Notes under the pieces: model-generated
What the model was told of the DNA's origin: nothing
Databases searched by the model: none
The model's input: only the letters and a program-made list of their open reading frames with translations
Shown here: positions 25,865-34,785 of the stretch, in pieces
How positions within the stretch are numbered: position 1 is the first letter of the stretch
Layout: every line of letters begins with the position of its first letter
Position numbers and translations under genes: made by a program
Source of the DNA: Micavibrio_A sp041655955
GTDB lineage: Bacteria > Pseudomonadota > Alphaproteobacteria > Micavibrionales > Micavibrionaceae
Assembly: GCA_041655955.1 (NCBI GenBank)
Contig: JBBAEN010000001.1
Location: forward strand, 372,001-436,000
Direction of reading: 5' to 3'
DNA: 64,000 bases

Positions 25865-25866
25865 TC

Positions 25867-27471
25867 ATGAACGGTTTCCTGCCGTATATCTCCATCATCA
25901 TTCCGGTCTATAACGGCTCGCGCTATATGCGTGAAGCGATCGATTCCGCCTTAAATCAGACCTATAGAAACAAAGAGGTCATCATTATCAATGATGGCTC
26001 GCGCGACGAAGGGAAGACGCTTGAAATAGCTAAGTCCTATGGCGATAAAATCCGCCTCATAGATAAGCCCAACGGAGGCGTTGCAACGGCGCTTAACGCA
26101 GGCATCGAGGCCGCTCAGGGCGATTATATTTCATGGCTAAGCCATGATGATGTCTATCCGCTGGACAAGCTGGAGAGGCAGGTTGCTTTCCTTGCGCAGC
26201 TTGAAGATAAAAACACAGTTCTCTTTGGTGACTACGACATTATAGATGAGAATAGTATCGTTATGGGCGAAGTCCTTACATCTGACGCCGATACGAAAAA
26301 CATGCTCTTTGAGCTTTACTCGAAGCAAATCATTCATGGCTGTGCCTTGCTTATCCCCAAAGCTGTTTTCGAGAAAGTAGGGAGCTTTCGCACAGACCTC
26401 CCCACGACCCAAGATTATGATTTGTGGATACGCGCATCCCTGCTTTTTCCCTTCGCTCACGTCCCGGGAAAACACGTTCTCAGCCGCCAGCATGCGGAGC
26501 AGGGGAGCCGGACGATGCAGCACCGCGAAGAACTCGTATCTTGGTATCTTGAAAACTTTAAGCACATCACTCCTGCATGGCTGGATTCCCGCTATGCGGA
26601 AGAGGAGCTTCCCGGTAAGTACAGGATTTTACTTAAAAAATTTTCAGGCAACAACGATCTTAAGCCCGTTTACGACCGTATTTTATCACAGGCCGTAAAT
26701 CATTTAGCCTTCAAAAATTCGGCGAATATTGTATGGTTTTTGGCACGATCCCGGCTGTCCTATTATGCCGGGTCACTCAAAGGAGCAATAAAAAGAATGA
26801 TACCCCTTCCGTTTAAAAACTTCCTCAGACGCGGCCTGAACGCCCCCCGCGGAAATTCCGGAAAACCGAATACGCTGGATTTTATCAGTATTTATAAGAA
26901 GAATATTTTCGGCTCCAGCGAATCCCATTCCGGCAGCGGCTCGACCATGGAGCAAACGGCGCATATACGCGCGGTACTGCCCGATCTTTTCAAGGAGCTG
27001 GGCGTTAAATCCATTCTGGATGTTCCTTGCGGCGACTTCAACTGGCTTCAGCATGTGGATCTAGGCGATATCCATTATATCGGCGGCGATATCGTCCCGC
27101 AATTGATTGAAAAGGATCAGCAAAAATTCGGTGCGGAGAACAGGGAGTTCCGTATGCTGAATATTATTACAGATGATTTGCCTAAAACGGATTTAATCTT
27201 CTGCCGCGACTGCCTTGTTCACCTGAACTTTGAATCCGGCCTGAAGGCGATTGAAAATTTCAAGCGCAGCGGCGCAACCTATCTCCTTACAACGACCTTC
27301 ACAGAGCGGGGGGAGAACGAAGATCTCTTTGGTATATGGCGCACGCTGAACCTGCAAAAAGCCCCGTATAATCTTCCCGAGCCGCTCAGGATCATCAATG
27401 AAAAATGCACGGAAGGGCGCATGAAATATACGGATAAAAGCCTCGGCCTTTGGGCGCTGAAGGATATCTAG
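25867..27471 (+). CDS. Bifunctional GT2 glycosyltransferase-methyltransferase
   Basis: A 534-residue protein with two domains. Residues 1-240 are a GT2 (GT-A) glycosyltransferase: ISIIIPVYNGSRYMREAIDS, IINDGS, WLSHDDVYPLDKLE and TTQDYDLWIRA. A linker of about 120 residues leads to a class I methyltransferase at about 370-534 with SILDVPCGDFNWLQHVDL and IGGDIV. The second half resembles stand-alone methyltransferases. The gene is continuous, with no frame break. Such fusions are known in O-antigen loci, where one protein adds a sugar and methylates it. It could cap the chain read by Wzt. Confidence 0.85.
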   Translation: MNGFLPYISIIIPVYNGSRYMREAIDSALNQTYRNKEVIIINDGSRDEGKTLEIAKSYGDKIRLIDKPNGGVATALNAGIEAAQGDYISWLSHDDVYPLDKLERQVAFLAQLEDKNTVLFGDYDIIDENSIVMGEVLTSDADTKNMLFELYSKQIIHGCALLIPKAVFEKVGSFRTDLPTTQDYDLWIRASLLFPFAHVPGKHVLSRQHAEQGSRTMQHREELVSWYLENFKHITPAWLDSRYAEEELPGKYRILLKKFSGNNDLKPVYDRILSQAVNHLAFKNSANIVWFLARSRLSYYAGSLKGAIKRMIPLPFKNFLRRGLNAPRGNSGKPNTLDFISIYKKNIFGSSESHSGSGSTMEQTAHIRAVLPDLFKELGVKSILDVPCGDFNWLQHVDLGDIHYIGGDIVPQLIEKDQQKFGAENREFRMLNIITDDLPKTDLIFCRDCLVHLNFESGLKAIENFKRSGATYLLTTTFTERGENEDLFGIWRTLNLQKAPYNLPEPLRIINEKCTEGRMKYTDKSLGLWALKDI

Positions 27472-27475
27472 CCCT

Positions 27476-28681
27476 ATGCGTATCCTTATCGTAGCGATGG
27501 CGGATAGCGTACACACCTCGCGGTGGGTGGAGCAATTCGTAGACAATAAGGATATGCAGTTCCACCTGTTTCCTTCTACCTTTGGAAACACAAAAAAAGG
27601 AAGCAGGGCATGGAAACGGCTTCCGCTCTTTCTTGCGCGTTTCTCGGGAGCAGGGCGCATTGCGCTTACCCATCTCCCCGGCAGAAATATCAATACGGCC
27701 TTTCACTATATTCTCGACCATTTTTTCAAGGGAAAATGGCGGGAATACTGGCTAAAAAAAGCCATCAAAAAACTAAAACCGGATATTATCCATTCACTTG
27801 AATTTCAACATGCCGGCTATCTTTGCCTCAACGCCAAGCGCAGCATGAAAGATTTCCCCGTCTGGATTGCAACGAACTGGGGCAGCGACATTTATCTGTA
27901 TTCACGCCTGAAGGGACATGAAGAACCAATCAGGGGCATCTTGCAAGAGGCCGATTTCTATTCGGCGGAATGTGTGCGCGATTACGAACTCGCTAAAGGG
28001 CTGGGCTTGAAGGCAACCCCTTTACCGGTCATACCGAATGCGGGCGGCCTTAAACTCGAACGGCTGGAAGGACTCAGGCAAAAAACGAAGGCGAGCGATA
28101 GAAAGCTAATTCTCATCAAAGGCTACCAAATGGTTTTCGGGCGCGCCATGACTGCCATAAAATCGTTGGAAAGCATCGCCGCAGCTCTTAAAGAAAAAGA
28201 TATTAAAGTCTGCGTCTTTTCCGTTACGCCGGACATAGAACCCGCCATAGAGCTTACCGCATTAAAAACAGGCATTGAAATAGAATCCATTCCGATAAGA
28301 ACGCCGCTGACGCATGATGAAATACTGGAATTACATGCGAGGGCAAGAGCCTATGTCGGTGTGTCCATATCCGACGGCATCAGCACATCAATGCTCGAAG
28401 CCATGGCGCTCGGCGCTTTTCCTATTCAAACATGCACCTCTTGCGCGAATGAATGGATAGAGCACGGAAAAACCGGGTTTATCGCGCAATCCTATGATGA
28501 CGATAAAGAAATCAGCCGGCTTATCCTTCAAGCCATATCGGATGACGATCTGGTTGACAGGGCCGCGGAAGAAAACTGGAAAACTGTTTCCGCAAGACTT
28601 GCCTATAAGGACGTGCAGGCAACCGCGCATGAATTCTATGAAAGGGCCACAGATCTTTCAAAAACGCGCGCAAAACCATAG
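27476..28681 (+). CDS. GT4-like glycosyltransferase
   Basis: A 401-residue GT-B glycosyltransferase. The N-terminal half opens MRILIVAMADSVHTSRWVEQ and has the region LKPDIIHSLEFQHAGYL. The C-terminal donor-binding half has VGVSISDGISTSMLEAMALG, with the conserved Glu near residue 305. The donor sugar is not predictable. It is the last plus-strand gene of the sugar locus and is followed by a small terminator. Confidence 0.8.
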   Translation: MRILIVAMADSVHTSRWVEQFVDNKDMQFHLFPSTFGNTKKGSRAWKRLPLFLARFSGAGRIALTHLPGRNINTAFHYILDHFFKGKWREYWLKKAIKKLKPDIIHSLEFQHAGYLCLNAKRSMKDFPVWIATNWGSDIYLYSRLKGHEEPIRGILQEADFYSAECVRDYELAKGLGLKATPLPVIPNAGGLKLERLEGLRQKTKASDRKLILIKGYQMVFGRAMTAIKSLESIAAALKEKDIKVCVFSVTPDIEPAIELTALKTGIEIESIPIRTPLTHDEILELHARARAYVGVSISDGISTSMLEAMALGAFPIQTCTSCANEWIEHGKTGFIAQSYDDDKEISRLILQAISDDDLVDRAAEENWKTVSARLAYKDVQATAHEFYERATDLSKTRAKP

Positions 28682-28699
28682 GCAGGAAAACCTGCTTTT
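28682..28699 (+). terminator. Terminator at the end of the sugar locus plus-strand genes
   Basis: The plus strand GCAGG-AAAA-CCTGC followed by TTTT lies directly after the GT4-like stop codon. The stem is only five pairs, so it is weak. Confidence 0.5.
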
Positions 28700-28701
28700 C
28701 A

Positions 28702-29619
28702 CTACGTCCGTTTTATGCTCTTCCAGATCTTGGAAAACGGCCATTTGAGTTTATCCAACAAAAACAAAAGAAACATTTGCAGGACAGCAAGGGGAGAGAG
28801 GCGGAGTGCTTCGCTTATATGATTGAGCGCCAGACGCGGGCTGGCGATGTCCGCATAATAAATCGACGTCAGGTACCATTTTGCAAGTATCCTGTTTTTG
28901 TTCCTATCCAGTTTTCCGGCAGGGAGGGGGAGCTTATCTATATATTTCACTCCCAGCCCCAAAACTTCCCGCGCCATGCGCGGCCCCTTGGCCGAAGAGG
29001 AAAGCGATTGCGTATGCACCCGGTGCGTCGCAAGGAAGCGGGGGATGTGAAGGATTTTACCGACAGAAGCCATGCGGAACGAATAATCAAGATCGCCTAC
29101 ATACTTGATGGATGGATCGCGTGGCCCGATTTTTTCAATCGTCGATTTTCGTATAAACATGCCGGGGCCGATGGCGACATTCCGCCCGATAAGCATTGTT
29201 TCGATCGTGTATTGCGGCAATGCGCGGCGCGACAATTCCCGGCCTTTTTCATCAATCAAAACCCAGTCGGGATAAGCCATAAGCGCATCCGGATTATTTT
29301 CAAGAGAATCGACCGCAATGGAAATCGCGTCGTCTGCGAAGAATGGGTCGTCGGAGTTGATGACGCAGATAATCTCGCCGCCGGCCATTTCGAACCCTTT
29401 ATTGACCGTGGCCGTTTCCCCCATATTATCATGGTATAGATATTTCAGCCTACCCAGATAGGGCTTGATAACATCGCCCGTATTATCCGTAGAGCCATCA
29501 TCAAGAACGATATATTCGATAGAATCATAGTCTTGCCGCAGCACAGATTCAATCGTTTCGGGCAAAAGATCCGCGCGGTTATAGGTCGGCGTAATAATAG
29601 TAACCAGAGGTCTAGGCAT
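28702..29619 (-). CDS. GT2 family glycosyltransferase
   Basis: A 305-residue GT-A glycosyltransferase. The N-terminus VTIITPTYNRADLLPETIES, then YIVLDDGSTDNTGD, the ETATVNKGFEMAGGEIICVI region and NSDDP (the D-x-D metal site) and GDLDYSFRMA are family features. The ATG 29619 lies within the 3' end of the preceding GT4 gene on the same strand (8-base overlap), so they are cotranslated. An in-frame start at 29643 adds eight residues that do not fit. Confidence 0.88.
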   Translation of the reverse strand: MPRPLVTIITPTYNRADLLPETIESVLRQDYDSIEYIVLDDGSTDNTGDVIKPYLGRLKYLYHDNMGETATVNKGFEMAGGEIICVINSDDPFFADDAISIAVDSLENNPDALMAYPDWVLIDEKGRELSRRALPQYTIETMLIGRNVAIGPGMFIRKSTIEKIGPRDPSIKYVGDLDYSFRMASVGKILHIPRFLATHRVHTQSLSSSAKGPRMAREVLGLGVKYIDKLPLPAGKLDRNKNRILAKWYLTSIYYADIASPRLALNHISEALRLSPLAVLQMFLLFLLDKLKWPFSKIWKSIKRT

Positions 29620-30748
29620 CGGCTGAATTATTCCCGTTAGCAATCGAACTTACGCCGCATATTTGTGCCAGATAATCCATCCAGGCAGCAACAACATTCT
29701 CTTTAGAGAAATTTGCGACGGCATATTCATAGGCATTGTCGCCATAAGCGCCGCGTAAAGAGGGGGATTGCAGCAGGAGCTTTAGCGAAGCCGCCAAAGA
29801 ATCCGCAGATCTTTTGGCAACTAAAAGACCGTTATATTCCTGGATAATAATCTCATTCGTTCCCGAACAATCCTCAAAACCAATGGCCGGAAGGCCGTGA
29901 GTCATAGCCTCCGCCGTCACAAGGCCAAAGCTTTCATAGCGTGAAGGCTGGACGAAAATCTGTGCCTGCTTATAGGCCACATCCATATCTTGCGTTGTGC
30001 CGGGCAGCTTAATCCGGCCTTGCAGGCCATGCGCTTCGATCCTGCGCTCTAAATTCAAGCGTTCTTCGCCCTCGCCAAGAATAACAAGTTCCCAATCAGG
30101 AAAATCATGGGCAAGCAAAGCATAGGCCTCGATTAAAACCGCATGATCCTTATCCGCGTTCAGGCGTCCAACGCTTAAAATTCTTTTCTTTGCCGCTTCC
30201 ATGGCGGTGGAAGCGGGCCTTATAAAATCACTGTCGATTATATTGGGAAGAACAGTCATTTTATTACGGAGGGGCCATGGATAAAGCTTGCGGATACACT
30301 CTGATGATACGGTAGCGGCGGATGCAAATAGCCCGAAAAAACGCAAAAGGAAAAATTCCAGCTTTCTTGTTTGATAATAGGCGGGCACCGTATGTTCGCT
30401 GAGAACGACTTTTATACCAGTTCCAAGAAGCGCGCACTGTACCGGCACAAAGGCGCTATGCATGAAGGCAACCACGATGTCGGGCCGGATATCCCGAATT
30501 TGCCGGCGCAGGCGCAGCAACAAGGACGGATATTCAAAAAGGCCGGTTTTTTTCGCGGCACTGTGCGTGGAAACGAAATGACGCCGGACAGCCGGATCCA
30601 GAGGATAGAATGGTTTTGCACCGTTATCATCAAAGGTCAGCAGATGAACGTCATTGTTTTTTGAAAGCGCGCCTGCCAGCGATGAAACCATGCGTTCCGC
30701 GCCGCCGGCAGAATAGGTCAGGGTCTTGATAACAAAAAGAATCTTCAT
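29612..30748 (-). CDS. GT4 family glycosyltransferase
   Basis: A 378-residue GT-B glycosyltransferase. The N-terminus MKILFVIKTLTYSAGGAERM has the acceptor-side glycine pattern. The C-terminal half has ILSVGRLNADKDHAVLIEA, LVILGEGEERLNLERRI, FVQPSRYESFGLVTAEAMTHG (EX7E motif) and an NGLLV tail. The donor is unknown. It is transcribed toward the rest of the sugar locus together with the GT2 gene downstream. Confidence 0.9.
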   Translation of the reverse strand: MKILFVIKTLTYSAGGAERMVSSLAGALSKNNDVHLLTFDDNGAKPFYPLDPAVRRHFVSTHSAAKKTGLFEYPSLLLRLRRQIRDIRPDIVVAFMHSAFVPVQCALLGTGIKVVLSEHTVPAYYQTRKLEFFLLRFFGLFASAATVSSECIRKLYPWPLRNKMTVLPNIIDSDFIRPASTAMEAAKKRILSVGRLNADKDHAVLIEAYALLAHDFPDWELVILGEGEERLNLERRIEAHGLQGRIKLPGTTQDMDVAYKQAQIFVQPSRYESFGLVTAEAMTHGLPAIGFEDCSGTNEIIIQEYNGLLVAKRSADSLAASLKLLLQSPSLRGAYGDNAYEYAVANFSKENVVAAWMDYLAQICGVSSIANGNNSADA

Positions 30749-30971
30749 AAGCCGATGATAATGGGCGCTCTCTATGAATGTCTAATAAAGCCTGGGATTT
30801 AAAGAAACATGCCCCCTGCTTTTCCTGATATATTATTTTCCATAATATACATTATCACACTTAAGGATTGTGAATTAAGGGCATGCCCCTTCGGGCTCGG
30901 AATGGTATTATTCTATGCCGATTCCTCCAAATCCCCAGTGATAAACACCTTATTCCGAGCAGATTATACCG

Positions 30972-31349
30972 ATGAAATCATTTCTACTGTTTTTCGTTTT
31001 GCTTGCCACCGTGCTTTTTATGGGCGGCTATTACAGCGGCGCGGACGCACAGGACAAGCGCCGCCATCCGTTTGATTCAACGAGATCGCTGAATAACGAC
31101 TCGGCAAAATTGACGCGGCAACTACCCGGCAAAATGACGCCGGAACAGCGCCGGAAAATGCGGCGCAAACAGCATGAGCGTGTAAGCAAAGCCGACACAC
31201 AGGAAGAATCCCGCACCGTCGATACGGCCCGCACGAACCGCCAGCTTCGTGGCCGGAAGCGTCAGGCTTATGAGGCACGCCGCGCGGGGCAGCAAAATAA
31301 ATTAAACCGCAGCCCGCGCTATATGAATCAGAGCCTTAATAATGAATAA
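30972..31349 (+). CDS. Small basic exported protein of unknown function
   Basis: A 125-residue protein with an N-terminal signal peptide or membrane segment (MKSFLLFFVLLATVLFMGGY). The rest is low in complexity and strongly basic (runs of R, K and Q, for example QRRKMRRKQHERV), with no recognisable fold. The last eight bases overlap an ATG (31342) that would be the natural start of mazG. Nothing in the sequence gives a function. A periplasmic role with an acidic or nucleic-acid partner would be a guess. Confidence 0.6.
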   Translation: MKSFLLFFVLLATVLFMGGYYSGADAQDKRRHPFDSTRSLNNDSAKLTRQLPGKMTPEQRRKMRRKQHERVSKADTQEESRTVDTARTNRQLRGRKRQAYEARRAGQQNKLNRSPRYMNQSLNNE

Positions 31350-31460
31350 GCCCCCGGCAGCAGCATCAGCACCGGCCCCCCCCTTCCGGCCACCAAAACC
31401 GACAAGCCCGCGGCGAACCATCCTGATGCGATTCACGCGCTGGACAGGCTCCTGAATATT
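31342..31460 (+). other. Out-of-frame N-terminal region of mazG with C8 tract
   Basis: ATG 31342 opens a frame MNKPPAAASAPAPP that reaches a run of eight C (31376-31383). After the run, the mazG frame reads LPATKTDKPAANHPDA and continues IHALDRLLNIM, which matches the beginning of the MazG family. With C8 the two parts are in different frames. Nine (or six) C would join them. This suggests slippage, phase variation or an indel error. Confidence 0.6.
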
Positions 31461-32207
31461 ATGGCGGCCTTACGCGACCCTCAAAGCGGCTGCCCGTGGG
31501 ATTTAGAGCAAAATTTTGCAACGATAGCACCCTACACGATTGAAGAAGCTTACGAGGTCGCGGATGCTATCAGGCATAACGATATGGACGGTTTGAAAGA
31601 AGAGCTTGGGGATTTATTGCTTCAGGTCGTTTTTCATACGCGTATGGCCGAAGAGCAAGAATTATTTGATTTTAATGACGTGGCACAGGCACTGTGCGAA
31701 AAGCTTGTCTATCGTCACCCTCATGTCTTTGGCGATGACAAGGCCGCCAATGCGGATGAGGTTCTACGCATCTGGAACGCCCGTAAACAGACGGAGAAAA
31801 ACCATGAAAGCGCCGTTGACGGCGTTACGATCGGCCTTCCCGCCCTGATGCGGGCCGCCAAGCTTCAAAAGAAAGCGGCACGCAGCGGTTTTACGTGGAA
31901 GGATTCCATGCAGGCCATGGAAAAACTCGATGAGGAATATGCGGAACTGCGCTCGGCCATCACGCAGGAAAATACGGACAAGGACGCCATTGCCGACGAA
32001 ATCGGCGATGTGATTTTCTGTCTTGCCAATATTGCGCGCCTTGAAGGGCTTGATGCGGAAGAAATCCTCCAGAAAACGAACGAAAAATTTATAGCGCGCT
32101 TTAAAGCCATGGAAAAAATCCTAGCAGCCGGCGGTAGAAAAATGGATGAATGCACGCTTGCCGACCTTTTGGAAGGTTGGAATAAGGCGAAAAACACCAA
32201 GATATAA
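31461..32207 (+). CDS. mazG: Nucleoside triphosphate pyrophosphohydrolase MazG
   Basis: Hydrolyses NTPs and dNTPs to monophosphates and pyrophosphate and is linked to stringent-response control and removal of damaged nucleotides. The 248-residue frame has two MazG repeats: DPQSGCPWDLEQNFATIAPY with EEAYEVADAI and LKEELGDLLLQV, then EIGDVIFCLANIARLEG. The first ATG in this frame (31461) is ten residues inside the family's usual N-terminus. The missing part is encoded upstream, out of frame, across a C8 tract (31376-31383). The gene is convergent with suhB. Confidence 0.88.
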   Translation: MAALRDPQSGCPWDLEQNFATIAPYTIEEAYEVADAIRHNDMDGLKEELGDLLLQVVFHTRMAEEQELFDFNDVAQALCEKLVYRHPHVFGDDKAANADEVLRIWNARKQTEKNHESAVDGVTIGLPALMRAAKLQKKAARSGFTWKDSMQAMEKLDEEYAELRSAITQENTDKDAIADEIGDVIFCLANIARLEGLDAEEILQKTNEKFIARFKAMEKILAAGGRKMDECTLADLLEGWNKAKNTKI

Positions 32208-32247
32208 AAAAGCTGGCGAGAGCCGGCGGCGGCAAGAACCACCGGGC

Positions 32248-33081
32248 CTAAAGATGCTCTTTCAGGAACATTTCATGGGCGCGCTCCCACAATTCGCGCG
32301 ACGGGGCATTCAAAAGCCCCCCTTCCAAGTCCGTCCCCGCATAAGGGCTGCCATCCCACTTCCGGATACAGAAACCGCATTCCTCAAGCAGCAATGCGCC
32401 CGCCATGTGATCCCACGGCTCAATACGCCGGTAAAGGGAAAAGGCCGCATCCCCTTCCATCAATTCAACATACTCCCACGCGCAGCAATGATGCGATGTC
32501 GCATCAGAAAGATTGCGGATTTTCTCTTCGATATGAGGGCGGATTGCGGGCGGCATGAATTTACGGCTGATAAACGCCTTTAACGAAGAAAAATCAACAT
32601 TGGCATTCGGCTTCATCGCAGGCTTGAAGGCCGTATCATTGATGGTAACGCCGCCCCCGCGCTCGCCCGCGATCATCCTGTCTTTCGGGATTTGATAGAT
32701 CCAGCTTCCAATACGCTCACCGCGCTCAACCAGCGCAACCATCGTGCCAAAAACAGGATTCCCCGCGGCGAAATTCCCCGTTCCATCCACAGGATCGACA
32801 ATCCATATGGGCGCATCTTCTTTTGAAAGCGTGGTACGGGCAATATTTCCCTTTGAAACAGCCTCCTCCCCGACCACATGGGAACCCGGCAAAATATCTT
32901 TCAAGATGCGGGTCAGCTCAACCTCCGCCTCGATATCGGCGATGGTGGCATAGTCATTCGGGCTGCTTTTGCTCCATATCTCGTCATCCGCCAGCTGGCG
33001 GAAGCGCGGAATAATTTTATCCGCGGCCACTTCGCGGATAATATCCGCTATTTTCTGGCGTTCTATGCGTCGTGCAGACAT
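32248..33081 (-). CDS. Inositol monophosphatase family protein (SuhB/HisN-like)
   Basis: A 277-residue metal-dependent phosphatase. It has the family motifs EEAVSKG, IVDPVDGTGNFAAGNP (WIVDPVDGT motif 2) and EPWDHMAGALLLEECG. The substrate might be inositol monophosphate, fructose bisphosphate or histidinol phosphate, and cannot be chosen from sequence. Its start overlaps the end of hflX by 19 bases, so it is part of the hfq-hflX transcription unit. Confidence 0.88.
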   Translation of the reverse strand: MSARRIERQKIADIIREVAADKIIPRFRQLADDEIWSKSSPNDYATIADIEAEVELTRILKDILPGSHVVGEEAVSKGNIARTTLSKEDAPIWIVDPVDGTGNFAAGNPVFGTMVALVERGERIGSWIYQIPKDRMIAGERGGGVTINDTAFKPAMKPNANVDFSSLKAFISRKFMPPAIRPHIEEKIRNLSDATSHHCCAWEYVELMEGDAAFSLYRRIEPWDHMAGALLLEECGFCIRKWDGSPYAGTDLEGGLLNAPSRELWERAHEMFLKEHL

Positions 33082-34406
33082 GAATATAAAAACCTTGATT
33101 CAAAACGGCCTTGATTATCCGCGCTAAGCTTGACCCTGACAAGGGCATTTTCTTCTTTTTGTTCAAGCTTTAGCACATCCCCTTCTTTATGAAGCCATGC
33201 AATGGCCTTTCCATCCGAAGGCGGTATCGAATAAGACAGGATTTCTTCCCGGCGTGATAGATAGTCCTCGATGCGGCTTAAAAGCTCGGCAATGCCCTCT
33301 CCGCTTAAAGCGGATACAGGGAAAATGCGCTCTTGCGAAAAGCCGGAATGGCGCCTGATATCCTCCAATATGTGCGGATCCTCGACTGCATCCATTTTAT
33401 TCAAAACCTCAAAAACCCTTTCATCCTGCGCATAGTCGATGCCCAGCTCGGACAGGACACTGATGACATCTTCCCTTTGCCACGGATGATCGGGGCTGGA
33501 AGTATCGCGCACATGCAAGATAATATCCGCATGCTGAACCTGTTCCAGCGTCGCCCGGAAAGCCTCGACCAGTGTTGTCGGCAAATCGGCGATAAAACCA
33601 ACAGTGTCGGAAAAAATAACTTCTTTGCCGCGCGGCAGTTTCAGACGCCGCATTGTCGGGTCAAGCGTTGCAAAAACAAGATCTTCTGCAAAGACATGCG
33701 CGCCTGTCAGGCGGTTAAAAAGCGTGGATTTTCCGGCATTCGTATAACCGACCAGGGCAATGACGGGGAATGGAACCTTGGCCCTGTTCTTCCTGCCAAG
33801 CTCACGCGTACGCCGTACGTGCTGCAATTCTTTTTTGAGATTGACGATGCGCCCGCTGATCATGCGCTTATCCAATTCCATCTGGGTTTCCCCCGGCCCG
33901 CCCATAAAGCCGCCGCCGCCGCGCTGCCGCTCAAGGTGAGTCCAGAGCCTGACAAGGCGCGATTTCTGGTATTCCAGCATCGCGAGATCAACTTGTATCC
34001 GCCCCTCTTTCGTGGCGGCCCGCGCACCGAAAATCTCAAGGATAAGACCGGTGCGGTCAATCACCTTGACGTTCCATTGCTTTTCAAGATTACGCTGCTG
34101 AACGGGCGATAATTTATAATTCACGACAACAACCGAAGGATTTTCATCTTCGATATGCTGCCCGATAAGCCCGGCTGCGCCCTTACCGATAAGTTGCGAC
34201 GGGCTTATCTTTGAAAGATTGACTGTACGCGTACTGGACACATCAAGATGAATGGCGTGGATGAGCCCTTCGGCTTCTTCTATGACGTCTTCAAGCCTGC
34301 GCTGATGGTGCCTTGTTCCCTTCTCCGGTTTTCCGGGAAGGATGGGATGCACTAAAAGCGCCTTTTCTTTTTCAGGCTGATCGCCTGTCTTGTTCGATTG
34401 CTTCAC
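33063..34406 (-). CDS. hflX: Ribosome-associated GTPase HflX
   Basis: A 447-residue GTPase that binds the 50S subunit and splits stalled ribosomes under stress. The N-terminal HflX domain ends with GGPGETQMELDKR, and the G domain has ALVGYTNAGKSTLFNRL, SDTVGFI and NKMD. The start is a GTG (34406) with AGAAGG eight bases upstream. The hfq-hflX order is widely conserved. Proteins of this family that act in proteolysis control were originally linked to HflKC, which is not here. Confidence 0.94.
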   Translation of the reverse strand: MKQSNKTGDQPEKEKALLVHPILPGKPEKGTRHHQRRLEDVIEEAEGLIHAIHLDVSSTRTVNLSKISPSQLIGKGAAGLIGQHIEDENPSVVVVNYKLSPVQQRNLEKQWNVKVIDRTGLILEIFGARAATKEGRIQVDLAMLEYQKSRLVRLWTHLERQRGGGGFMGGPGETQMELDKRMISGRIVNLKKELQHVRRTRELGRKNRAKVPFPVIALVGYTNAGKSTLFNRLTGAHVFAEDLVFATLDPTMRRLKLPRGKEVIFSDTVGFIADLPTTLVEAFRATLEQVQHADIILHVRDTSSPDHPWQREDVISVLSELGIDYAQDERVFEVLNKMDAVEDPHILEDIRRHSGFSQERIFPVSALSGEGIAELLSRIEDYLSRREEILSYSIPPSDGKAIAWLHKEGDVLKLEQKEENALVRVKLSADNQGRFESRFLYSCLHDA

Positions 34407-34421
34407 CCGTGTGCCTTCTTA

Positions 34422-34673
34422 TCAGGCGCCGTCGCTTCCGGGTTCTTCTCCATCATAAAGAGAAACGGGGCCGCCCGGCATAATGGTGGAAATTGCATGT
34501 TTATAAACCAGCTGGACGTGGCTTTCCCGGCGCAAAAGCAGGCTGAAATTATCAAACCATGTGACAATGCCCTGAAGCTTTACCCCGTTTACGAGGAAAA
34601 CCGTCACGGTCATTTTTTCTTTACGGATTTTGTTCAGGAAGACATCCTGAACATTTTGCGTCTTCTCAGCCAT
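34422..34673 (-). CDS. hfq: RNA chaperone Hfq
   Basis: An 83-residue Sm-like protein that pairs small RNAs with mRNAs. The Sm1 motif QDVFLNKIRKEKMTVTVFLVNG and Sm2 motif VYKHAISTIMP are clear. ATG 34673 with AGGGA upstream is chosen, because an in-frame start 24 codons upstream adds residues foreign to the family. Fifteen bases separate it from hflX. Confidence 0.96.
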   Translation of the reverse strand: MAEKTQNVQDVFLNKIRKEKMTVTVFLVNGVKLQGIVTWFDNFSLLLRRESHVQLVYKHAISTIMPGGPVSLYDGEEPGSDGA

Positions 34674-34785
34674 CGTGCGTGTCCCTAATCCAGTTCTTCT
34701 TGTTTTATATCCGTTATTTTTAAAGAAGTTATCCCCAATCATCAAGCCCTCATTTCAACAGGCCGTGAATCCGGCAGAAACCATG

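Noticed and set aside
19689..30748. Search for defence or CRISPR genes in the accessory sugar locus
   Set aside because: No spaced repeats, nucleases, helicases or toxin-antitoxin pairs. All genes fit polysaccharide synthesis and export.
32210..32232. Hairpin between mazG and suhB as terminator for suhB
   Set aside because: On the minus strand, where a U-run is present, the stem has a C-A mismatch in the middle; on the plus strand the stem is good but no U-run follows.
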